Positions 44,504-53,254 are shown, counted from the stretch's first letter. The stretch: 61,368 nucleotides of DNA from Candidatus Lachnoclostridium stercoravium (GCA_019118365.1 DWZA01000040.1:1-61368), one strand, 5' to 3'. Numbers and translations: made by a program. The notes: generated by a model from the sequence alone, not told the origin.

Positions 44504-45904
44504 ATGGAAAAGAATGAAACAATAGCCCAGGAGAATAAGATGGGCACGATGCCGGTGACAAAACTTCTGATCACCATGTCCCTGCCGATGATGATATCCA
44601 TGCTGGTGCAGGCTCTTTATAATATCGTAGACAGCATGTTTGTCGCCCAGTTAAATGAAAACGCCCTGACGGCCGTATCTTTAGCGTTTCCGATCCAGAA
44701 CCTGATGATCGCCGTGACTTCAGGTACAGGAGTAGGTATCAACGCCCTCCTTTCCAGGAGCCTTGGAGAAAAGAATTTTGAAAAGGCCAACAGCGTGGCG
44801 ACCCACGGCGTTTTGCTGGCCGGCTGCAGCTATCTGATATTCCTGATCTTCGGCATGTTCTTTTCCAGATTGTTTTACACGGTGCAGACCGACGACCCGC
44901 AGATCATCGAATATGGCCGGCAGTACCTGATGATCTGCTGTATCCTTTCCTTTGGAATGGTATTCCAGATGACCTTTGAGAGGCTGCTACAGTCCACAGG
45001 AAAGACCATCTATACCATGTTTACCCAGGGTACCGGAGCCATCATCAATATCATCATGGATCCGATCCTGATCTTCGGTATGTTCGGATTCCCAAGGATG
45101 GAAGTGGCGGGAGCCGCCGCCGCGACAGTGTTAGGCCAGATCGTAGCCGCAGTGATGGCAGTGTGGCTGAACCGGACGCGGAATAAAGAGATCCATGTGA
45201 CCTTCCGGAAATTTGATTTTTCCGGCCAGGTAGTGAAGGGGATCTACGGAGTAGGAGTCCCATCGATCATCATGATGTCTATCGGCTCCGTTATGACCTT
45301 TGGAATGAACAAGATCCTGATGGCGTTCACCTCTACGGCTGCAGCGGTATTCGGCGTGTACTTCAAGATCCAGAGCTTTGTATTTATGCCGATCTTTGGT
45401 ATGAATAACGGCCTGGTTCCGATCATCGCCTATAACTACGGAGCAAAAAAGAGCGACAGGATCAAAAAAGCGATCTTTTCCGGCGTCGTATGCGCTATTA
45501 CCATCATGCTGGTAGGATTTTCCATATTCCAGCTGTTTACCAGGAACCTGCTGGGGATCTTTAACGCTTCGGAAAATATGATGGCTATCGGCGTTCCGGC
45601 GCTCCGCACCATCAGCCTGAGCTTTTTGATGGCAGGCTTCTGCATCATCTGCTCGTCCGTGTTCCAGGCTATGGCCCACGGCTTTTTAAGCCTGATCGTT
45701 TCGGTTGTCAGGCAGTTAGTTGTGCTCCTTCCGGCCGCGTATATCCTTTCCCGGATCGGCGGACTGGACGTGATCTGGTGGGCGTTCCCCATTGCGGAGC
45801 TGTTTTCTTTCGGACTCAGTATCGCCTTTTTGCGCCTTATCATAAAGAATCAGGTCAATCCTCTGAGCGAGGGTCAGGATCCGGAAAAGAGGCTTCTTTC
45901 ATAG
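44504..45904 (+). CDS. MATE family efflux transporter
   Basis: The 466-residue protein has 12 membrane segments in two MATE repeats. The first contains ALYNIVDSMFVAQLNENALT near residue 40 and GTGVGINALLSRSLGEKN. The second contains VPSIIMMSIGSVMTFGMNKI and GMNNGLVPIIAYNYGAKK. Such proteins export cationic drugs or metabolites by Na+ or H+ antiport. The 3' end overlaps the converging OGG-type gene by 31 bp. Confidence 0.94.
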   Translation: MEKNETIAQENKMGTMPVTKLLITMSLPMMISMLVQALYNIVDSMFVAQLNENALTAVSLAFPIQNLMIAVTSGTGVGINALLSRSLGEKNFEKANSVATHGVLLAGCSYLIFLIFGMFFSRLFYTVQTDDPQIIEYGRQYLMICCILSFGMVFQMTFERLLQSTGKTIYTMFTQGTGAIINIIMDPILIFGMFGFPRMEVAGAAAATVLGQIVAAVMAVWLNRTRNKEIHVTFRKFDFSGQVVKGIYGVGVPSIIMMSIGSVMTFGMNKILMAFTSTAAAVFGVYFKIQSFVFMPIFGMNNGLVPIIAYNYGAKKSDRIKKAIFSGVVCAITIMLVGFSIFQLFTRNLLGIFNASENMMAIGVPALRTISLSFLMAGFCIICSSVFQAMAHGFLSLIVSVVRQLVVLLPAAYILSRIGGLDVIWWAFPIAELFSFGLSIAFLRLIIKNQVNPLSEGQDPEKRLLS

Positions 45905-46734
45905 AAAAATATGTACTGCTGCATCACCCCGGCGAAGCCTTTGTACCTGCCGAAATGATCCTGCACGATCGTCTCATAGAGGCGGGTTTTGGCCAGGCCG
46001 TCGTATTTAGGATCATAATATTCTTTCAAAAGGATCTTTTTGATCCAGGTATCGATGGGAAATGCCTCCACGTGGTGCAGGCCGAAGAGGCAGATGCAGT
46101 TGGCCACTTTTTCTCCAATTCCATAAAAACCAGTAAGATAATCCATGGACGAAGGATAGTCCATGGATTTTAACTTTTCAAGATCCAAAACGCCGCAGGA
46201 AGCGTCCTGGCAGAGCCTGTGGATATATTTTGCCCGGTATCCCAGCTTCATGGCCTTAAGGTCTTCCAGGGAGGCGCGGCGCAGCTCCATGGGGGAAGGA
46301 AAGGCGTGGAAGACCTTGCCGTCCGCCTGGATCTTCCCGCCGTAATTGCTGCTTAAAAGCTCCACAGCTTCCCGGATCTTCGGGATCGTCTTCTGCTGGG
46401 AAATAACAAAGGTTAGGATCATTTCCCACAGATCCTGCCTTAAGATGCGGATCCCCTGTCCGAACCGGGCGGCATTCCGCAGGTATGCATCGCCCGGCGA
46501 AATGCTGGAAATGACCGCGCCGTAATCAGTTTTTAAGTCAAAATAATCTTCCCAATAAGGAAAGTCTTCTTCCCCGCAGCAGAAGGAGACTTCTTCCTTT
46601 TCCTGATAAAGCTTCAGAAAGCGGCCCTGGCTGATGAGGCTGAAGCCGCCGTCTGGAAGCCGGTTTAAACGGAAGCACTGGCCGGAGTCCGCGATCTGGG
46701 CCAGGGAAAAATAAGGTATCGTCTTTTTTATCAT
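45874..46734 (-). CDS. ogg: 8-oxoguanine DNA glycosylase/AP lyase (OGG1-type HhH-GPD protein)
   Basis: The 286-residue protein has the OGG N-terminal domain (SLAQIADSGQCFRLNRL). It then shows the helix-hairpin-helix-GPD core FYGIGEKVANCICLFGLHH, then VEAFPIDTWIKKIL, which contains the catalytic Lys (in GEKVANC) and Asp (in PIDTW). It removes oxidised guanine from DNA. The C-terminal coding end overlaps the convergent MATE gene. A short repeat copy (R5) lies just upstream of its start. Confidence 0.9.
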   Translation of the reverse strand: MIKKTIPYFSLAQIADSGQCFRLNRLPDGGFSLISQGRFLKLYQEKEEVSFCCGEEDFPYWEDYFDLKTDYGAVISSISPGDAYLRNAARFGQGIRILRQDLWEMILTFVISQQKTIPKIREAVELLSSNYGGKIQADGKVFHAFPSPMELRRASLEDLKAMKLGYRAKYIHRLCQDASCGVLDLEKLKSMDYPSSMDYLTGFYGIGEKVANCICLFGLHHVEAFPIDTWIKKILLKEYYDPKYDGLAKTRLYETIVQDHFGRYKGFAGVMQQYIFFYERSLFSGS

Positions 46735-46762
46735 AGGTATCTGTCCTTTTCTAACATAATAG

Positions 46763-46832
46763 GTAACAGTTCAGAACTGCTTCTTGTCCGGCACAAGGCC
46801 TGGCAAGAAGATGTGCCGTCCTGAACTGCTAT
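46763..46832 (-). repeat. Structured repeat, shortened and diverged copy R5 (70 bp)
   Basis: Ends GTAACAGTTCAG and CTGAACTGCTATTA are inverted repeats enclosing the hairpin CTTCTTG / CAAGAAG. The second arm of full copies is missing. It lies between the OGG-type gene and the germination gene, both on the minus strand. Confidence 0.75.
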
Positions 46833-46881
46833 TATAATAATACGCTCTCTTCAGTATACAGGCGCAAGAAGCCTGCGTCAA

Positions 46882-48300
46882 TTACCGGGAAGTTTTGCTG
46901 GTGTGGGGAAGGCGGCCGCGGAAGAAACGTTTGCGCACTTCGTTCCAGCTGAAGGGGATAAGCGGATAGATGTAGCTCTTTCCCGCAATGGTCCGGTTGA
47001 ACACCACGGCGCAGAAGGAAAGGAGGATCCCCGCTCCAAAGCCCCATACGTTAAAGACAGCGGTAAGGATCAGAATGATCACCCGCATGAATTTTAAGGC
47101 ATAACCCAGCTCAAAACTGGACTGGGAGTAGTTGGCGATGGTGACAAAGGCCATATAAAGCATCGTCTCGCTGTTGAACCAGCCGGATTTTACGGAATAT
47201 TCGCCCAGTACGATACCTGCGATCACACTTAAGGGCGTGGTCAGCATATTCGGCGTATTGACGGCGGCCAGCCGCAGGCCGTCGATGGCCAGCTCCAGGA
47301 TGAGCAGCTGCCAGATAATAGGCACATAGCTGGGATCTGACAACTGGATAAACTCCAGCCAGGAAGGAATGTACTGAGGATTCTGGAGCAGAAGGAGCCA
47401 GATGGGCGTCACCAGCAGGGATAACAGGGAGATCACCATCCGGGAGAGCCGCAGGTAGGTGCCGGTCACTGGCGGAAAATAGTAATCGTCCGCTTCTTCG
47501 ATGATATCAAAGACAGAGGAAGGCAGGATCATAGCAGAAGGAGACGTATCCACCAGTATGACGATATTTCCCTCCAGGATAGAAGCCGCCGCCGTATCCG
47601 GCCTTTCGGAAAAACGGAATTTCGGAAAAGGATTATACCATTTGTGGGGATAGATACACTCGGCCAGACTTTCCTGGTTCATGGTCAGGGCGTCTACATG
47701 AGTATTGCGTATCCGGGCTTTGATCATGGAAAGCAGCTGTTCGTCCACACGTCCCTCCATGTAACAGATGGCGATGTCTGTATGGGAGCTTTCGCCGGCG
47801 GAGGTGATCTCCATAGTAAGCTTAGGATCCCGGATGCGGCGCCGGATCAGGGCGGTATTGAAGATCAGAGTCTCCACAAAACCGTCTCTGGAACCCCGGA
47901 GCACTTTGTCCTTGTCCGGTTCGCTGACGCTCCTGGCGGGATAGGTCCTGCAGTCCACGGCCAGGCAGGTATCGTAGCCGTCAATAAAAAGACAGGTCAC
48001 GCCCATAAGAAGCTGAGTGACCATTGCCTGGCTGTCCGCGATCAGGTTTACCTCCCCATAGGGAAGATACTGTTTGGAAAAATCGTGGGCATTTTCCGGC
48101 ATATCCTCCGGTTTCAGGCTTTCAAAGCCCTGGATCAGGCGCAGCAGCACTTCGTCCTTGGTGAAGCCGTCTATAAAATAAAAACAGGCCTCCCGCCCGC
48201 CTACCTGGATCGTCCGGTATACTACATCAAAATTCTTATCCGGCTGAAGGATGGATCTCAGCCCGTCCATATTGTCCGATAGTTTTTTGGAAAACTCCAT
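46882..48300 (-). CDS. GerA/SpoVAF family spore germination protein
   Basis: The 472 residues match the GerA-A/SpoVAF family. A soluble N-terminal domain (1-280) contains DGFTKDEVLLRLIQGFESL, TCLFIDGYDTCLAVDCRTYP, then SVSEPDKDKVLRGSRDGFVE and TALIRRRIRDPKL. It is followed by a membrane domain with five or six helices (RMVISLLSLLVTPIWLLLL, LLILELAIDGLRLAAVNTP). Such subunits sit in the inner spore membrane and act in nutrient germination or DPA release. No GerB/GerC or spoVA genes are adjacent, which fits a stand-alone SpoVAF-like member. A sigmaG-like promoter lies upstream. Confidence 0.92.
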   Translation of the reverse strand: MEFSKKLSDNMDGLRSILQPDKNFDVVYRTIQVGGREACFYFIDGFTKDEVLLRLIQGFESLKPEDMPENAHDFSKQYLPYGEVNLIADSQAMVTQLLMGVTCLFIDGYDTCLAVDCRTYPARSVSEPDKDKVLRGSRDGFVETLIFNTALIRRRIRDPKLTMEITSAGESSHTDIAICYMEGRVDEQLLSMIKARIRNTHVDALTMNQESLAECIYPHKWYNPFPKFRFSERPDTAAASILEGNIVILVDTSPSAMILPSSVFDIIEEADDYYFPPVTGTYLRLSRMVISLLSLLVTPIWLLLLQNPQYIPSWLEFIQLSDPSYVPIIWQLLILELAIDGLRLAAVNTPNMLTTPLSVIAGIVLGEYSVKSGWFNSETMLYMAFVTIANYSQSSFELGYALKFMRVIILILTAVFNVWGFGAGILLSFCAVVFNRTIAGKSYIYPLIPFSWNEVRKRFFRGRLPHTSKTSR

Positions 48301-48368
48301 GGGATACTCCTTGCCGCCCTTATGAAAAGGGCTGTATTCATAGTAATGCGGCTGCTTTAGCCAGTAGA

Positions 48369-48398
48369 CAGTATGTGGAATTTCAGGGAGAAATATAC
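48369..48398 (-). promoter_or_regulatory. Candidate sigmaG promoter of the germination gene
   Basis: On the minus strand, GTATA - 18 bp - CATACTG resembles the forespore sigmaG consensus (GHATR-N18-CATNHTA) with one mismatch at the last -10 base. It lies about 65 bp upstream of the start codon. Forespore expression is what this protein family needs. Confidence 0.55.
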
Positions 48399-48514
48399 CG
48401 AAAACCGGCTATATATAAGGGAAAAAGGAACTGCGGCAAAAAGATTTTGTTCATAAAAAACAAAAAAATAAAATGACAGCAGAATAAAATTATGCATAAA
48501 TGACAAACAAAGTG

Positions 48515-48543
48515 TTGACAAACCAGGAAAAAAGAGGTATATT
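48515..48543 (+). promoter_or_regulatory. SigmaA promoter of a short transcript
   Basis: TTGACA (48515-48520), a 17-bp spacer and TATATT (48538-48543). The next recognisable signal is a strong terminator only about 110 bp away. Confidence 0.8.
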
Positions 48544-48549
48544 GTAACA

Positions 48550-48659
48550 CATGGAGCACAGAGGGAGAATGTGTTTCGGCAACAAGGGGAAGATATAATG
48601 TAAAAGGGTTTGTTCGTGACTAAGGGAGCACTTCTAAGGGGAGAAGCGCTCTCTTTTTT
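48550..48659 (+). ncRNA. Candidate small RNA or attenuated leader (about 110 nt)
   Basis: A consensus promoter ends at 48543. A terminator follows at 48624-48659, with GGGAGCACTTCT pairing to AGAAGCGCTCTC and TTTTTT after it. The transcript in between has a small hairpin TGTT-TCGGC-AACA and no open frame with a ribosome-binding site (a leaderless 15-codon frame starts at 48551). It could be an independent small RNA or a terminator-controlled leader of the LRR gene at 48797. I could not match it to 6S, T-box or known riboswitch patterns. Confidence 0.6.
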
Positions 48660-48665
48660 ATTACT

Positions 48666-48774
48666 GTGAAAGCTGCGACAAGCGACGATGTGGACTTCAT
48701 GCTTTCACATATGGTGATGCCTGTTCTGTAAGCGTCATCTTCGTTTCGCTGGAGAAGGCTGCGCTTCAGACAGG
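48666..48774 (+). other. Structured region with two hairpins before the LRR gene
   Basis: GTGAAAGC (48666-48673) pairs with GCTTTCAC (48701-48708). CCTGTTCTGTAAGCG (48720-48734) pairs with CGCTTCAGACAGG (48762-48774) apart from two bulged T bases. Neither has a T-run. They occupy the space between the terminator at 48659 and the LRR gene, so they may form its 5' leader or house a second promoter. Upstream, 48399-48514 is AT-rich with nothing recognised. Confidence 0.5.
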
Positions 48775-48796
48775 AGCAGGAGAGAGGGGGAAACAA

Positions 48797-50242
48797 ATGT
48801 CTATCTTGAAAACTATTTTAGACTGCGGAAAGGAGATATTTCTTCCCAGGGATCGGGAACCGGTTTTTCGTCTTTTTGCCAGGAAGCAGGAGCTGTTTCA
48901 GAAGAATAAAACGGAGCGTAAGGTATTCTTAAGAGAAAATTACAGAGGAGAAAAGCAGCTGGTGATTCCGGACGGCTACGAAGAGATCGGATTTAACGCT
49001 CTGGAAAAATGCAGAAGACTGGAATCTGTGACAGTTCCCGGAAGCGTAAAGACGATCCAGTCGCGGGCATTCGCCGAGTGCCCTAACCTGAAAGAAGTTA
49101 CGCTGTGCGAAGGGATCAAAGTGATCGATACGAATGTCTTCACAGACTGCCCCGGCTTAAAGTCGGTAGTTATTCCGGACAGCGTCGAGGATATGAGAGG
49201 AGGGGCGTTTTATAAAAGCGGGGGACTGACAGAACCGGTTTATAACGCTTCAAAAACTGTCCTGTACTATTATCCGGCATCCATAGCAAAGGATCATCTC
49301 GTAATACCGGAAGGGGTGGAAAGGATCGCTACTGATGCGTTCATAAAGTGCGGATTTTCGGAAGTTACGATTCCATCTACGATCAAAAAAATGGACAGAA
49401 GGATCTTCTGCGATTGTGAAAATCTGAAGACTATACGGATCTTATGTGATCCGGAGGCTCTTTGCAAAGGAGTTTTTTCTCAATGCGACGCTGTTTTACT
49501 GAAGAGGGACGGGAGCCGTTTTCCGTGGCTGGAAACTCTTAAGTACCAGGGAGAAAGCCTGACGGAGCAATGCGTGCTGAAAAAAGCCGAAACCACGCTG
49601 AATGAAGGGACGCTGCGCAAGCTGGAGGGAAGACATATCGTGGATCTGAGGACAGATCATATAGACGACATTTTGTTTCGCAGCCTGGCGGAGCAATGTG
49701 GAAAAGGAGATACAAAAGCCATGCTCCGGCTGGCGGAATATTTTCATAAGAAGGCGGATGAAAAGCAACTGGACTTTTATGCAGCGGCGGAAAATTTCTG
49801 GATGTATTTTGCCAGCGAGCGTGGAGATGAAAACGCTAAAAAATGGGTAAGGGACTGGACGGAGGCCCATCCGTATGAATTCCTTCCTACCGCGATATCG
49901 GTTCCTATATCAGGAGGATTCGGATACGTCCTTAATGCGCTGGGATTTTTCTTCTTTGAGCCGGGGAGATATTACAATTTTAAGGAGCCTGACGAGGACG
50001 GCGTAGTGGAAGTATGCTCCTACGCCGATGAAGACGGCCCTGACGAAGACGGATTTGGCCGGGAGATTTACTTTGACTGGTGGTATCTGACAGACTGCCT
50101 GTCAGAGGCGCCGGAGGTTGGCTGCTTTAGCAGTTACTCTAATCTGGACAGAAGAAATCTCGATGAAAGGTTCAAAAAAGCGCGCGATAAGGTAGCGCTC
50201 TTTATAAAAGAAAATACAAAAAAGGAGAATGGGATATGCTGA
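48797..50242 (+). CDS. BspA-type leucine-rich repeat protein with C-terminal domain of unknown function
   Basis: Residues about 50-230 are BspA/LRR_5 repeats of the pattern IPDGYEEIGFNALEKCRRLE, then VTVPGSVKTIQSRAFAECPN and VVIPDSVEDMRGGAF. The part from about 270 to 350 has Sel1-like helices (GKGDTKAMLRLAEYFHKK). The final 110 residues are unassigned but rich in Asp/Glu and aromatic residues (EIYFDWWYLTDCL). There is no signal peptide, so unlike secreted BspA proteins it is probably cytoplasmic. It overlaps the next gene by 7 bp; the two are surely cotranslated partners. Such LRR proteins mediate protein binding. Confidence 0.8.
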   Translation: MSILKTILDCGKEIFLPRDREPVFRLFARKQELFQKNKTERKVFLRENYRGEKQLVIPDGYEEIGFNALEKCRRLESVTVPGSVKTIQSRAFAECPNLKEVTLCEGIKVIDTNVFTDCPGLKSVVIPDSVEDMRGGAFYKSGGLTEPVYNASKTVLYYYPASIAKDHLVIPEGVERIATDAFIKCGFSEVTIPSTIKKMDRRIFCDCENLKTIRILCDPEALCKGVFSQCDAVLLKRDGSRFPWLETLKYQGESLTEQCVLKKAETTLNEGTLRKLEGRHIVDLRTDHIDDILFRSLAEQCGKGDTKAMLRLAEYFHKKADEKQLDFYAAAENFWMYFASERGDENAKKWVRDWTEAHPYEFLPTAISVPISGGFGYVLNALGFFFFEPGRYYNFKEPDEDGVVEVCSYADEDGPDEDGFGREIYFDWWYLTDCLSEAPEVGCFSSYSNLDRRNLDERFKKARDKVALFIKENTKKENGIC

Positions 50243-51057
50243 ACGGGACTATAAAGATCGCCCATATTGATTATGGGGAAAGCATAGACGGCCTGTTGAA
50301 ACGCCATCTGCCCAGGCTGGAAGAAAAATGGGGAGCTCATCCGGCAGTCCGTCTTTTGGAAAAGCTGGGAGACAATGCGCCGAACATACTGGCAGGCATG
50401 CTTGCGTACATGCCGGACTGCGGAAGGGAGAAACTGATCTGCGAGCTGACGGAGCAGTACCACGAACCTCTGCTCCAGGCGCTGAATAGGGGACTTGCCT
50501 CCAGCGATCTGGGCAGAAACGTCACTTTGGGAAATATCTGGTTCAGGGAGTCTGAGGAAGGGATAGAAATATGCCTGGAAGACGTCCGGATCGATTATAA
50601 GGGGCTGCTTGGCAGTGAAACTGTCCAGAAAAAAGTGGAGGATAAGGTGGAAGATTATATGACTCAGAGCCCTCTGGGGCGGATGCCGGGACTGACCGGA
50701 CTTTTAAAGGACAATGCAGGCGCCATGGCGAAGATCGCGGCAGCCTTTGTCCCTGAGGATACGGAAAACGGGGCGTTTGCGGTCCTGGAGAATCCGAAGA
50801 TCAGAGAGAGCCTGGCAGAGCTTCTGGAAAAAGTCCTGAAGAAGGAAGGCTTTTCCCTGGAGATCGGCCAGATCGACATATACCCTTCCGATTCCTGCGA
50901 AGCAGAGAAAAACAGAAGAAGAGAGAGGCTGGAAGAAGAGAGCGGGACAGAAAGAGAAGGGGAAAGGAAAAAGAAATTTTTCGGCCTTTCCGAAGAAACC
51001 TCAGAGATGGTGCTGGACGGGATCGCAGATTTCCTGACGGAAAAAACAAGTTTATAA
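50236..51057 (+). CDS. Hypothetical protein, partner of the LRR protein
   Basis: I do not recognise this 273-residue protein. It is predicted soluble and mostly helical: an N-terminal alpha/beta part (IKIAHIDYGESIDGLLKRHL), a middle resembling lipid-binding or SRPBCC-like amphipathic strands (VTLGNIWFRESEEGIEI, then CLEDVRIDYKGLL), and a highly charged tail (RRRERLEEESGTEREGERKK). No signal peptide or membrane segment is seen. The 7-bp overlap with the LRR gene suggests that the two products act together. The gene is followed by a separate promoter for the YitT gene. Confidence 0.65.
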   Translation: MLNGTIKIAHIDYGESIDGLLKRHLPRLEEKWGAHPAVRLLEKLGDNAPNILAGMLAYMPDCGREKLICELTEQYHEPLLQALNRGLASSDLGRNVTLGNIWFRESEEGIEICLEDVRIDYKGLLGSETVQKKVEDKVEDYMTQSPLGRMPGLTGLLKDNAGAMAKIAAAFVPEDTENGAFAVLENPKIRESLAELLEKVLKKEGFSLEIGQIDIYPSDSCEAEKNRRRERLEEESGTEREGERKKKFFGLSEETSEMVLDGIADFLTEKTSL

Positions 51058-51062
51058 GGGTC

Positions 51063-51091
51063 TTGATATCAGGCTGAAAGGAGTATACAAT
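51063..51091 (+). promoter_or_regulatory. SigmaA promoter of the YitT-type gene
   Basis: TTGATA (51063-51068), a 17-bp spacer and TACAAT (51086-51091). The leader contains a hairpin GGCCT-GGCAT-AAGGCC inside GGCGG / CCGCC. Confidence 0.65.
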
Positions 51092-51166
51092 AATTGTGGC
51101 GGCCTGGCATAAGGCCGGATCACCGCCGCAGACCATAATGAAAATATATCAGGCAAGGAGACTCCT

Positions 51167-52048
51167 ATGTCAGACAGATGGAAAAAACTAAAGAAGAATA
51201 AAAAAGTAAGAAATGTGATCACATTTCTGGCGGTTTTCGCCTCTGCCCTTTTGCAGACCTATGTTATCCAGACCTTTATCAATCCGGCGGGGCTTCTGTC
51301 TGGGGGCTTTACAGGCCTTGCCATACTTTTAGACAGGATCGCGCAGCTGGCGGGCTTTTCTTTCCCGACGTCCGCAGGCATGCTGCTTTTAAATATCCCG
51401 GTGGCGCTGATCTGCAGCCGCAGCATCAACGTAAGATTTACTGTGTTTTCCGGACTTCAGGTTTTATTTTCCAGTATACTTTTGCGGGTGTGTGATTTCC
51501 AGCCGCTCTTTACGGATCAGATCCTGAACGTGATCTTCGGCGGAGTGCTGAATGGATTTGCCGGCGTGATCGCCTTAAAGGGGAATGCATCCACGGGCGG
51601 AACGGATTTTATCGCCCTGTTTGTGTCCAACAAGACGGGAAAATCTATATGGGGATATGTTTTTTTGGGAAATGTGGTGATCCTTACCATATTTGGATAC
51701 ATTTTTGGATGGAAGTACGCAGGCTACTCGATCATCTTCCAGTTTGCTTCTACGAAGATCATCTCCACCTTCCATCACCGGTATGAGCGGGTGACGCTGC
51801 AGATCACGACGATGAAGGCGGACGAGGTGATAAAGGAATACGTCCATCAGTTCCGCCACGGGATCTCCTGCGTGGAGGCCGTAGGGGGCTACAGCCGGAA
51901 GAAGATGTACCTGCTCCATACGGTCATATCTTCCTATGAGGTAATGGACGTCGTCCACTGCATTCATGAAGTGGACGAGCACGCGATCATCAATGAATTT
52001 AAGACTACAAACTTTTTCGGACATTTCTACCAGGCGCCGCTGGAGTAA
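51167..52048 (+). CDS. YitT family protein (membrane domain plus DUF2179)
   Basis: The 293-residue protein has five membrane helices (AVFASALLQTYVIQTFINPA at the start, GLLSGGFTGLAIL, ASTGGTDFIALFVSNKTG in the conserved loop). They are followed by a C-terminal cytoplasmic DUF2179 domain (VTLQITTMKADEVIKEYVHQ; then HAIINEFKTTNFFGHF). YitT proteins are common in Firmicutes with several paralogues per genome, and their transport substrate is unknown. It converges with tcdA, only 7 bp apart. Confidence 0.92.
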   Translation: MSDRWKKLKKNKKVRNVITFLAVFASALLQTYVIQTFINPAGLLSGGFTGLAILLDRIAQLAGFSFPTSAGMLLLNIPVALICSRSINVRFTVFSGLQVLFSSILLRVCDFQPLFTDQILNVIFGGVLNGFAGVIALKGNASTGGTDFIALFVSNKTGKSIWGYVFLGNVVILTIFGYIFGWKYAGYSIIFQFASTKIISTFHHRYERVTLQITTMKADEVIKEYVHQFRHGISCVEAVGGYSRKKMYLLHTVISSYEVMDVVHCIHEVDEHAIINEFKTTNFFGHFYQAPLE

Positions 52049-52055
52049 GCAGACT

Positions 52056-52820
52056 TCAGGAAAGCTGGAGGATGTCGCGGATGGCTTCGCCGGCGATGAT
52101 AAGCCCAGCCGCCGGAGGCACAAAGGAGATGCTTCCAGGCACGGCCCGCTTTCCTGGGGACGGCTCCAGATTTACCTTTGGCTTTAAGGGCTGTTCTGTG
52201 GAATACAGCACCTTCAGGGACGGGATCTGTCTGGCCTTCAGCTCTTTGCGCATGACGCGGCACAGAGGACAGACGGACGTCTCGTAGATGTCGGCGATCT
52301 TAAAAAGTTCCGGATGGAGCTTGTTGCCGGTTCCCATAGAAGAGATCACAGGTATTGAATGAGCTTTCGCGTATTCGGCGATGGCGATCTTGGCGGAAAC
52401 CGTATCGATCGCGTCGATGATATAGTCGGCGGGACGTTCTGACGGCCGTCCCAGAGCCGCTGCGGCCTTACTGAAAAAATTTTCCATATTGTCCGGAAGA
52501 ATGAACGTTTCATCCGTGATAACATCAGCTTTGGGATTGATCTCAGCAATGATCTCTTTCATGACCAAAGCTTTTTTTCTGCCTATGGACCAGCGGTAAG
52601 CCACTGCCTGGCGGTTTAAGTTGGAGACGGATACGGTGTCGCTGTCTACGATAAGAAGGCTGCCGACGCCGCAGCGGGCTAGGGCTTCAATGCAGTGCGA
52701 ACCGACGCCGCCTATTCCGAAGACGATCACAGCGGTGCGGGAAAGCTTCTCCATAGCTTCAGCTCCTAAAAGCAGTTCTGTACGGGAAAATGGAGATTCC
52801 TCCTGAAAACGGTCTTCCAT
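52056..52820 (-). CDS. tcdA: tRNA threonylcarbamoyladenosine dehydratase (TcdA/CsdL)
   Basis: This ThiF/MoeB-like adenylating enzyme converts t6A37 of tRNAs to its cyclic form ct6A. It shows the nucleotide site VIVFGIGGVGSHCIEALARC, the strand LLIVDSDTVSVSNLNRQ, the Cys/zinc-like CPLCRVMRKELK and the C-terminal VPPAAGLIIAGEAIRDIL. Start ATG 52820 lies two bases after the stop codon of the upstream rrf2 gene; the ribosome-binding GGAGG is inside that gene, so translation is coupled. The frame extends further upstream only as an overlap. Length (254) is typical. Confidence 0.94.
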   Translation of the reverse strand: MEDRFQEESPFSRTELLLGAEAMEKLSRTAVIVFGIGGVGSHCIEALARCGVGSLLIVDSDTVSVSNLNRQAVAYRWSIGRKKALVMKEIIAEINPKADVITDETFILPDNMENFFSKAAAALGRPSERPADYIIDAIDTVSAKIAIAEYAKAHSIPVISSMGTGNKLHPELFKIADIYETSVCPLCRVMRKELKARQIPSLKVLYSTEQPLKPKVNLEPSPGKRAVPGSISFVPPAAGLIIAGEAIRDILQLS

Positions 52821-52822
52821 AT

Positions 52823-53254
52823 TTATGCCTGATCCTCCGTTTCTAAAGAATGATAGTCGTTTAAAAGATCCTGCAAAGTGATGCTGTCCACAACGTTGTT
52901 TACTGCATCTTCCACCTTTTTCCAAACATTGATCGTTACGCAGCAGGAGGACCGGCCGCACTGGTTCGTCTCGTCTTCCAGGCAGGGAACAGGAGCCAGG
53001 CTCCCTTCTGTCAGCCGCAGGATCATTCCCACCGTATATTCCGACGGATCCTTTGCAAGGCGGTAGCCGCCCTGGGCGCCGCGGACGCTTTTTACGTATC
53101 CGGCCCTGGTAAGGACGGTGACGATCTGTTCCAGGTATTTTTCCGAGATCTGCTGGCGTTCCGCAACCTGGTTGATCTTCGTATATTCTTCAGGATGGAG
53201 GGCAAATTCCAGCATCATACGAAGGGCATAACGCCCCTTGGTAGATATCTTCAT
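52823..53254 (-). CDS. Rrf2 family transcriptional regulator with [2Fe-2S]-type cysteines
   Basis: The 143-residue protein has the Rrf2 winged helix (KISTKGRYALRMMLEFAL; then ERQQISEKYLEQIVTVLTRA with the wing SVRGAQGGYRLAK). The cysteine loop reads PCLEDETNQCGRSSCCV, comparable to the IscR/CymR cluster loop, so it could bind an iron-sulfur cluster and sense redox or iron status. It is in an operon with tcdA. Other Rrf2 regulators control Fe-S or cysteine genes, but no isc/suf genes are adjacent here. Confidence 0.92.
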   Translation of the reverse strand: MKISTKGRYALRMMLEFALHPEEYTKINQVAERQQISEKYLEQIVTVLTRAGYVKSVRGAQGGYRLAKDPSEYTVGMILRLTEGSLAPVPCLEDETNQCGRSSCCVTINVWKKVEDAVNNVVDSITLQDLLNDYHSLETEDQA

